The notes under the pieces were generated by a model. It did not search any database. It saw nothing but the letters and a program-made list of their open reading frames with translations, and had not been told where the DNA came from. From contig JBGAHT010000026.1 of NCBI GenBank assembly GCA_044226035.1, forward strand, positions 1 to 33,971: 33,971 nucleotides of DNA. The letters are read 5' to 3'. This document shows positions 28,145 through 33,971 of this stretch, piece after piece (the first letter of the stretch is position 1; each line of letters begins with the position of its first letter). The translations under genes and the position numbers were made by a program. This stretch comes from Pseudoluteimonas sp044226035 (GTDB taxonomy: Bacteria > Pseudomonadota > Gammaproteobacteria > Xanthomonadales > Xanthomonadaceae).

Positions 28145-29002
28145 ATGGACGCGATCGCGAAAACACGCCCGGGCGCCGGGCCGCGACGACCGCTGCCGGG
28201 CTTCGGCTTCAGCCTCGGGCTGGGCCTGGGCTGGCTGGGCGTGGTGATCCTGTTGCCGCTGTCCGCGCTGGTGCTGCACGCGGCCGGGCTCGGCTTCGCC
28301 GGCTGGTGGCGCGCGCTGCACGACGAGCGCGTGCAGGCGGCGGTGAAGCTGAGCTTCGGCGCATCATTCGCGGCGGCGCTGGTCGCCGCATGCGCCGGCA
28401 CGCTGGTGGCGTGGGTGGTGGTGCGTTACCGCTTCCCCGGCCGGCGCCTGCTCGACGCGATGGTGGACCTGCCGTTCGCGATGCCGACCGCCGTGGCCGG
28501 CATCGCGCTCACCGCGCTGTACGCGCAGAACGGCTGGATCGGCCGCTGGCTGGAACCGATGGGGCTGAAGGTGGCGTACACGCCGCTGGGCATCGTCGTC
28601 GCGCTGGTGTTCATCGGCATGCCGTTCGCGGTGCGCACGCTGCAACCGGTACTGGAAACGCTGGGCCGCGAACCCGAGCAGGCCGCGGCCTCGCTCGGCG
28701 CCGGCCGCTTCACCACGCTGCGCCGGGTGGTGCTGCCGGAACTGCTGCCGGCGATCCTCACCGGTTTCTCGCTCGCCTTCGCGCGCGCGCTGGGCGAATA
28801 CGGCTCGGTGATCTTCATCGCCGGCAACCTGCCGTACAGGACCGAGATCGCGCCGCTGCTGATCACCATCCGGCTCGAGGAATACGACTACGACGGCGCG
28901 GTGGCGATCGCGGCCCTGCTGCTCGCGGCCTCGTTCCTGTGCCTGCTGGCGATCAACGCCATCCCCAACCTGTTCAAGCATGCGAGGCGCCGCGATGGCT
29001 GA
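28145..29002 (+). CDS. cysT: Sulfate ABC transporter permease CysT
   Basis: 285-residue inner-membrane permease with about six membrane helices, beginning GFSLGLGLGWLGVVILLPLSALVL. LPFAMPTAVAGIALTALYA is typical of CysT/CysU, and the EAA loop EQAAASLGAGRFTTLRRVVLP contacts the ATPase CysA. GEYGSVIFIAGNLPYRTEIAPLLI is the conserved C-terminal part. It starts 4 bases after the sbp stop, and its last 8 bases overlap the start of cysW. Confidence 0.95.
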   Translation: MDAIAKTRPGAGPRRPLPGFGFSLGLGLGWLGVVILLPLSALVLHAAGLGFAGWWRALHDERVQAAVKLSFGASFAAALVAACAGTLVAWVVVRYRFPGRRLLDAMVDLPFAMPTAVAGIALTALYAQNGWIGRWLEPMGLKVAYTPLGIVVALVFIGMPFAVRTLQPVLETLGREPEQAAASLGAGRFTTLRRVVLPELLPAILTGFSLAFARALGEYGSVIFIAGNLPYRTEIAPLLITIRLEEYDYDGAVAIAALLLAASFLCLLAINAIPNLFKHARRRDG

Positions 29003-29843
29003 TGCGAACGCACTGGACCCGCCGCGCTGGTTGCGCGCGCTGCTGATCCTCTCCGCGGTGGCGGTGATGGCGCTGCTGGTGCTGCTGCCGCTGGCGGTGG
29101 TGCTGGGCAGCGGTTTCGCCGGCGGCGTGCGCGCCTGGTACGCGGCGCTGTCCGAACCCGACGCGCTGGCCGCCCTGCGCCTGACCCTGTTCACCGCAGC
29201 GATCGTGATTCCGTTGAACGCGGTGTTCGGCACCCTCACCGCATGGGCGCTGGCGCGCTTCGAGTTCCGCGGCAAGCGCGTCCTGCTCGCGCTGATCGAC
29301 CTGCCGTTCGCGGTCTCGCCGGTGGTGGCCGGCCTGTGCCTGGTGCTGCTGTTCGGCAACCACGGCTGGTTCGGCGCGTGGCTGCAGGCGCACGACGTCA
29401 AGATCCTGTTCGCGCGCCCGGCGATCGTGCTGGCCACGCTGTTCATCACCTTCCCGTTCGTCGCCCGCGAGCTGATCCCGCTGATGCAGCAGCAGGGTTC
29501 GGACGAGGAACTGGCCGCGCGCTCGCTCGGCGCCGGCGCGTGGACCATGTTCCGGCGCGTGACCCTGCCCAACATCAAGTGGGGCCTGCTGTACGGCGTG
29601 CTGCTGTGCGGCGCGCGCGCGATGGGCGAATTCGGCGCGGTGTCGGTGGTGTCGGGCCACATCCGCGGCCTGACCAACACCCTGCCGCTGCACATCGAGA
29701 TCCTCTACAACGAATTCAACAGCACCGCCGCGTTCGCGGTCGCCTCGCTGCTGTGCGCGCTCGCGCTGGTAACGCTGGTGCTGAAGTTCTGGCTCGAATC
29801 CCGCCACGGCGACGCGCTCGCCTCCTCCCAACGCCGTCACTGA
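28995..29843 (+). CDS. cysW: Sulfate ABC transporter permease CysW
   Basis: 282-residue second permease, paired with CysT. Six helices; LIDLPFAVSPVVAGLCLVLLFG, the EAA loop EELAARSLGAGAWTMFRRVTLP and GEFGAVSVVSGHIRGLTNTLPLHIE identify CysW. The start is the ATG giving MADANALDPP, which overlaps cysT by 8 bases and has GAGG upstream; an ATG five codons earlier (28980) is deeper in cysT. cysA follows after 7 bases. Confidence 0.95.
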   Translation: MADANALDPPRWLRALLILSAVAVMALLVLLPLAVVLGSGFAGGVRAWYAALSEPDALAALRLTLFTAAIVIPLNAVFGTLTAWALARFEFRGKRVLLALIDLPFAVSPVVAGLCLVLLFGNHGWFGAWLQAHDVKILFARPAIVLATLFITFPFVARELIPLMQQQGSDEELAARSLGAGAWTMFRRVTLPNIKWGLLYGVLLCGARAMGEFGAVSVVSGHIRGLTNTLPLHIEILYNEFNSTAAFAVASLLCALALVTLVLKFWLESRHGDALASSQRRH

Positions 29844-29850
29844 GGCGAAC

Positions 29851-30891
29851 ATGCAACTGCACCTGCAAGGACTCACCAAGCGCTATCCCGGCGTCGCCGC
29901 GCTCGACGGCGTCGACCTCGACATCGCCTCGGGCGAACTGGTCGCACTGCTCGGCCCCTCGGGTTCGGGCAAGACCACGCTGCTGCGCGTGGTCGCCGGC
30001 CTGCTCGACCCCGACCAGGGACGCGTGCTGTTCGCCGACACCGACGCGACCCGGCTCAGCCTGCGCGAACGCAACGTCGGCTTCGTGTTCCAGCACTACG
30101 CGCTGTTCCGGCACATGACCGTGGCCGAGAACATCGCCTTCGGCCTGCGCAGCCGGCCGCGCGCGCGACGCCCGGACAAGGCGACGATCGCCAGGCGCGT
30201 GCGCGAGCTGCTGCAGCTGATCCAGTTGCCGGAGCACGGCGAGCGCTATCCGGAACAGCTCTCCGGCGGGCAGAAGCAGCGCGTGGCGCTGGCGCGCGCG
30301 CTCGCGATCGATCCCAGCGTGCTGCTGCTGGACGAACCCTTCGGCGCGCTCGACGCCAAGGTGCGGGTGGAACTGCGGCGCTGGCTGCGCACGCTGCACG
30401 AGCAGACCGGGCAGACCACGCTGTTCGTCACCCACGACCAGGACGAGGCGCTGGAGCTCGCCGACCGCGTGGTGGTGATGCGCAACGGGCGGATCGAGCA
30501 GGCCGGGCCGCCGGAAGACATCTATCGCGCGCCGGCCAGCGCCTACGTGTTCGATTTCATCGGCCGCGCGAACCGGCTGCGCGGCGCGGTCGAAGCGGGC
30601 CACTTCGGCCTGCCGGGCCAGTCGCTGGCATTGCCGGCCGAGGGCCGCGGCGAGGCGACGCTGTACGTGCGCCCGCACGACCTGGCGCTGGTCGCGCCGC
30701 ACGAGGGCGTGTCCGCGCGCGTGCTCGCCACCCACCATCGCTCCGACCGGATCGTGGTCGAACTCGCGGTCGAGGGCCAGGAACGCGTGCTCGAAGCCGA
30801 CCTGCCCGATCGCGCCGATGCGTCCCTGCCCGCGCCCGGCGACACGGTCGGGCTGCGCCCGCGGCGCTACCGGGTGTTCGCGGGCGGCTGA
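29851..30891 (+). CDS. cysA: Sulfate ABC transporter ATP-binding protein CysA
   Basis: 346-residue ATPase driving sulfate import. Walker A GPSGSGKT (35-42), Q-loop Gln81 in FVFQHYALFRHMTVAENI, signature LSGGQKQR (137-141), Walker B LLLDEPFGALD (Asp161, Glu162) and H-loop His195 in FVTHDQDEA are all intact. The C-terminal part from about residue 240 is a TOBE-like domain (LYVRPHDLAL) as in CysA. Last gene of the operon; it faces the SPOR gene with only four bases between stop codons and no obvious terminator. Confidence 0.96.
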   Translation: MQLHLQGLTKRYPGVAALDGVDLDIASGELVALLGPSGSGKTTLLRVVAGLLDPDQGRVLFADTDATRLSLRERNVGFVFQHYALFRHMTVAENIAFGLRSRPRARRPDKATIARRVRELLQLIQLPEHGERYPEQLSGGQKQRVALARALAIDPSVLLLDEPFGALDAKVRVELRRWLRTLHEQTGQTTLFVTHDQDEALELADRVVVMRNGRIEQAGPPEDIYRAPASAYVFDFIGRANRLRGAVEAGHFGLPGQSLALPAEGRGEATLYVRPHDLALVAPHEGVSARVLATHHRSDRIVVELAVEGQERVLEADLPDRADASLPAPGDTVGLRPRRYRVFAGG

Positions 30892-30895
30892 AGGC

Positions 30896-31606
30896 TCAGC
30901 GCAGCGTCGCGCAATCCAGCGGCTGCGCCGACTTCGCGCCGATGCGCGCCTGCGCCGCGGCCTGGGCGAATCCGGTCGCGGCGGCCACGTCCACCCAGGA
31001 TTGCGATGTCGCATCGCGCGGCGGCTGCAGTTGCGCCTCGAAGCCCTTGCCGCGCAGTTCGGCCAGCCTGCGCTGCGCGTTCGCCTCGCTGCCGTAGCGG
31101 CCGAGCATGACCGCGTTCGCCTGCGGCCCCTGCGCGACGACGTAGTAATCCTTGATCCCCGCGGTGGCGATTTCCAGCGCCTTCGCCTGCGCCGAGGTCA
31201 TGTCGGCGAACGGCGGCAGCCACACGGTCCAGTCCTTGCCGCCGCCGGCGATCGTGCGCGTCGCCGCTTTCCGCACCGAAGCGCGCAATAGCGCCGCCGC
31301 GGCCTGCGCGGACGCCTCGTCGGCGAACGGGCCGAAACGGAAGCACTGCGGCGCGTCGGCCTTCGCCACGGTATCCGCCGCGGGCGCGATGGTCGCCGGC
31401 ATCGGCGCGCGCGTCGGTGCCGGGACCTGCGTCGGTGCCGGCGCCATGGCCGGTGCTGGCGGCTTGCGTTCGCTCGCCAATTGCAACTTCGGCACGCCGG
31501 CGAGCGCGGTGTCCGCGGCGACGCGCGGCGCCGGCCGCAACGCCCACCACGCGGCGACGCCGAGGTTGAGCACGATCAGCAGCACGATCAGCGCGCGGGT
31601 CAGCAT
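30896..31606 (-). CDS. SPOR-domain membrane protein
   Basis: 236 residues. One N-terminal membrane anchor (MLTRALIVLLIVLNLGVAAWWAL), a Pro/Ala-rich linker to about residue 80, then two SPOR-like stretches: CFRFGPFADEASAQAAAALLRA and AVMLGRYGSEANAQRRLAELRGKGFEAQ. SPOR domains bind denuded peptidoglycan glycan strands, often at the division septum, so an envelope or division role is likely. The ATG follows the coaX TAG with no gap (TAGATG), so it depends on coaX translation. Third gene of birA-coaX-SPOR. Confidence 0.88.
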   Translation of the reverse strand: MLTRALIVLLIVLNLGVAAWWALRPAPRVAADTALAGVPKLQLASERKPPAPAMAPAPTQVPAPTRAPMPATIAPAADTVAKADAPQCFRFGPFADEASAQAAAALLRASVRKAATRTIAGGGKDWTVWLPPFADMTSAQAKALEIATAGIKDYYVVAQGPQANAVMLGRYGSEANAQRRLAELRGKGFEAQLQPPRDATSQSWVDVAAATGFAQAAAQARIGAKSAQPLDCATLR

Positions 31607-32371
31607 CTATGCGGATTCCGTTGTCGTTCCGGCCTGTTCCAGCCGCGCCCAGCATGCCAGCCCTTCCAGCACCAGCGAAGGCGCCTCCACCGCGGCGGGC
31701 AACGCGGATCGCAGGGCCGGCGCGCCGCCACCGTGCAGCAGCAGCGTCGGCGCGAGGCCGAGGCGTTCGCGCGCGGCGGCGAGGCCATCGGCGACGAGGG
31801 CGATCGCCGCGCCTTCGCAACCGGAGGCCAGCGCATCGGCGGTGTCGGCGGCGAAATCCATGCGCGTGCCGCCTTCGCGCGGCAACACCGGCGCGCGCGC
31901 ATGCAGCGCTTCGCGCATCAACGATGGCGACGGCGCGATCCGCCCGCCGTGGTGTCGGCCGCCGGCGTCGACCAGGTCGAGCGTGAGCGCGGTGCCGACG
32001 CCGACCACCAGCGCCGGGCCGCCGCGTTCGTGCGCGGCGAGCAGCGCGAGGAAGCGGTCCACGCCGAGCTTCGACGGGTCCGCGTAGGCGATGCGCACGC
32101 CGGCGCAGGCGGCCTGGGTGCGGGCGATGTCGATGCGCGCGAACCGCGATGCCAGCCGTTCGAGCAGGTCGACGCTGCGTTCGCCGGCGGCGACGCTGGC
32201 GACATGCGCGACGCCTCCGCGCCGCGGCAGCAGCGCATCGAGCTTGTCGGCGAAACCGGCCTCGCCGTGCGCGAGCGCGACGACTTCGCCGCAGCGGCCA
32301 TCGACCAGCGGCGCGCATTTCAGCCGCGTGTTGCCGAGGTCGAACAGCCAGTCGCCGGGATTCCCGCTCAT
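31607..32371 (-). CDS. coaX: Type III pantothenate kinase
   Basis: Phosphorylates pantothenate in coenzyme A synthesis; ASKHA-fold kinase. 254 residues: WLFDLGNTRLK (phosphate-binding loop), ASVAAGERSVDLLERL, DPSKLGVDRFLALLAA (family signature DRxxAL) and GVGTALTLDLVDAGGRHHGGRIAPS. Its ATG overlaps the birA TGA by four bases (ATGA), a common birA-coaX arrangement. Confidence 0.94.
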   Translation of the reverse strand: MSGNPGDWLFDLGNTRLKCAPLVDGRCGEVVALAHGEAGFADKLDALLPRRGGVAHVASVAAGERSVDLLERLASRFARIDIARTQAACAGVRIAYADPSKLGVDRFLALLAAHERGGPALVVGVGTALTLDLVDAGGRHHGGRIAPSPSLMREALHARAPVLPREGGTRMDFAADTADALASGCEGAAIALVADGLAAARERLGLAPTLLLHGGGAPALRSALPAAVEAPSLVLEGLACWARLEQAGTTTESA

Positions 32372-33336
32372 CGCGCGCGCACGCTCACTTCGCCGGCGTG
32401 CACGCTGCGCACTTCGCCATTGGGCATGCGGACGCGCAGCCCGCCGTCGTCGGCGAGGCCGGAGGCGACGCCGTGCAACGCATCGCCGGCGCCGATCACC
32501 GCGACCTCGCGATCGCGCAGGGCATCGAAGGCGGCGTAGCGTTCGCGGAACGGTTCCAGGCCCTCGCGATCGAACTGTTCCAGCGCCGGCAACAGCCACG
32601 ACAGCAGCGTCGCCGCCAGCGCGTTGCGCGACGCGGCCGCCGCGGGCGCGACCGTGGCCAGGTCGGTCCACGGCTGGTCGATGCCGCGCGACGCGGCAGG
32701 CGGCATGCACACGTTGAGCCCGAGCCCGACCACGGCGCGTGCCGGGCCGGCGTGTTCGCCGCCGCCTTCCACCAGCAGGCCGCCGAGCTTGCGGCCATCG
32801 ACGACCAGGTCGTTCGGCCATTTCAGTTGCACGGCCACGCCGAGCGAGCGCAGCGCTTCGGCGACCGCGACGCCGGCGGCGAGACTGAGCCCGCCGAGGC
32901 GCGCGAGCCCGCCGGCATAGCGACGCGCGAGCGAGAGGTAGAGGTTCGCGGCCAGCGGCGAACGCCATGTGCGCCCGCGCCGTCCGCGCCCGCCGCTCTG
33001 GCCTTCGACCAGCAACGCTTGCGCGCCGTCGGCGACGCCTTCGCGGCGCAGCAGCACGCTGTTGCTGGAATCGACGATCCATTCGACGTCGAGCGTGGCC
33101 AGCAAGGCGCGCGCCGGTTCAGTGAGCCGCGCGCGGATCGCGCCGGCGTCGAGCAGGTCGCAGGGCGCGCGCAAGGCGTAACCGCGGCCGGCCTGCGCGT
33201 CGATGCCGATGCCGGATTCGCGCAGGGATTCCATGCGCTTGTGCACCGCGCTGCGGCTGATGCCGAGCCGCGCGGCCAGCGCCTCGCCCGACGTCGGGCC
33301 CGCGGCGAGTACGGCGAGCAGGTCGCGGTCGTTCAC
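32368..33336 (-). CDS. birA: Biotin-[acetyl-CoA-carboxylase] ligase / biotin operon repressor
   Basis: 322 residues. The N-terminal winged helix (TSGEALAARLGISRSAVHKRMESLRESG and GRGYAL) indicates a BirA that can also bind DNA. The ligase domain has GQSGGRGRRGRTWRSPLAAN (biotinyl-AMP loop), NLYLSLARR and LKWPNDLVVDGRKLGGLLVE, then the C-terminal SH3-like part ending EVRSVHAGEVSVRAR. The start is taken as GTG at 33336 (VNDRDLLAVLAAGP); TTG ten codons earlier (33366) is possible, and no in-frame ATG fits. No biotin synthesis gene is in the window. Confidence 0.93.
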   Translation of the reverse strand: MNDRDLLAVLAAGPTSGEALAARLGISRSAVHKRMESLRESGIGIDAQAGRGYALRAPCDLLDAGAIRARLTEPARALLATLDVEWIVDSSNSVLLRREGVADGAQALLVEGQSGGRGRRGRTWRSPLAANLYLSLARRYAGGLARLGGLSLAAGVAVAEALRSLGVAVQLKWPNDLVVDGRKLGGLLVEGGGEHAGPARAVVGLGLNVCMPPAASRGIDQPWTDLATVAPAAAASRNALAATLLSWLLPALEQFDREGLEPFRERYAAFDALRDREVAVIGAGDALHGVASGLADDGGLRVRMPNGEVRSVHAGEVSVRAR

Positions 33337-33431
33337 GGCTGGAATGGCGGCAAGCGCATCGGGCAATGATAAGCCGTCGCGGGATGCGGCTTGCGCCGCG
33401 ATCGGCCCGATCGATGCGGGCGCCGGCCCGG

Positions 33432-33971
33432 TTATTCGACTTTCGCAACCTTGCCTTCCGCGATCTCCGTCCACGGCCCGCCATCGACGGACACCTCGGC
33501 GCGATAGGTGAACAAGGTCGGCGACACCTGTCGCTCCGTGTACCTGACTTGGCCGGGTTTGCCTCCCGCGTCGATGTCGACGATGAAGGTCTTCCTGCCG
33601 TCTTCGATCGTTCCGCCCGTCGTGTATTCGCTGTCGCCGAGGCTGCTGATCCCGTACTCGGCGTAGGACTTGGTCTTGCCGTCGTATCCACGGATGTTGA
33701 GGAAGGCGCGTTTTCCCGTGGGCCCGTTTTCCTCGCCGCGGCAAACGAGCTGGAAACCGCCGGCGAACCATTCGCAGGTCGTCGTGCTCGAGAGCTTGCC
33801 GGCGGGCCCGAATGGACCGCCCTTCGCCTCGCCCTCGCCTTTCCAGGTGCCGAGGTAATAGGCCAGTTTCCGGACCTCGGGCCCCGGTTGCGGCGATGGC
33901 CCGGTCGCCTCCTGGCCACGGGCGCCGTGCATCAGGATCATCAGGCACAACCCGAGGGCGAGCGGTTTCAT
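33432..33971 (-). CDS. DUF1579-like exported protein
   Basis: 179 residues with an ATG at the very edge of the window, so a longer start cannot be excluded. MKPLALGLCLMILMHGARGQ is a signal peptide with likely cleavage after ARG or GQ. The mature part has LAYYLGTWKGEGEAKGGPFGP, STTTCEWFAGGFQLVCRGE, LNIRGYDGKTKSYAEYGISS and FTYRAEVSVDGGPWTEIAEGK, the beta-barrel pattern of DUF1579 proteins that begin with LxGxWxGEG. Two cysteines (CEW, CRG) may form a disulfide. Function unknown. Upstream of birA in the same direction, 95 bases apart. Confidence 0.85.
   Translation of the reverse strand: MKPLALGLCLMILMHGARGQEATGPSPQPGPEVRKLAYYLGTWKGEGEAKGGPFGPAGKLSSTTTCEWFAGGFQLVCRGEENGPTGKRAFLNIRGYDGKTKSYAEYGISSLGDSEYTTGGTIEDGRKTFIVDIDAGGKPGQVRYTERQVSPTLFTYRAEVSVDGGPWTEIAEGKVAKVE

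Noticed and set aside
25252..28401. A 1049-codon open frame on the minus strand opposite the sulfate genes
   Set aside because: It is Arg/Ala/Gly/His-rich with no domain, runs antisense to six well-identified genes, and is expected from GC-rich codon bias.

Overview
The window is chromosomal DNA from a very GC-rich gammaproteobacterium, most likely Xanthomonadaceae (Lysobacter, Luteimonas or Thermomonas type). This is inferred from gene order and protein character: trpE and trpG kept close together, a birA-coaX-SPOR cluster, a tryptophan 2,3-dioxygenase whose catalytic histidines fall on the Xanthomonas numbering (H55, H240), and families of dispersed palindromic repeats, some with a GTAG head. 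It is almost fully coding, with no stretch above 300 bases lacking a gene. I see no phage genes, transposase, CRISPR array or rRNA.

Layout: 1-3148 (minus) holds rpe, trpE, a small two-helix membrane protein and the 5' part of trpG. A degenerate second copy of the trpE 3' end lies between the small gene and trpG. 3214-4670 (plus) holds purC and an Mpo1-like DUF962 membrane protein bracketed by two GTAG-headed repeat pairs. 4738-8770 (minus) holds a lipoprotein, a Ca2+/cation antiporter, NhaD and an NAD-dependent epimerase-like protein. 8853-11693 (minus) is a tyrosine catabolic unit, hppD then hmgA, interrupted by a DUF559 nuclease-like gene enclosed by inverted palindromic repeats. Divergent from it is a MarR regulator overlapping a TPR/aspartyl beta-hydroxylase gene. 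A near-palindromic operator candidate fills the spacer of the hppD promoter.

13689-16249 (minus) holds kynA and a POT peptide transporter. 16469-19916 (plus) is a three-gene 2-oxoacid dehydrogenase operon (E1 alpha, E1 beta, E2); both inter-domain linkers of the E2 contain translated copies of the same palindromic repeats. Then come a VOC protein, a small membrane protein coupled to trpS, a secreted protein, CsbD, entericidin, arginase and tRNA-Thr(TGT).

24968-30891 (plus) is a sulfate-uptake cluster: Rrf2 regulator with clustered cysteines, DUF2292 peptide, OprO/P-type porin, sulfate-binding protein, CysT, CysW and CysA. 30896-33971 (minus) is birA, coaX, a SPOR-domain protein and a DUF1579 protein at the window edge.

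The most interesting material is the relation between repeats and genes. Repeats supply stop codons and C-termini, lie in frame inside an essential enzyme's linkers, and flank a nuclease-like gene as if forming a small mobile cassette. That gene appears cut short by one nonsense change, with its family-conserved tail still readable after the stop.
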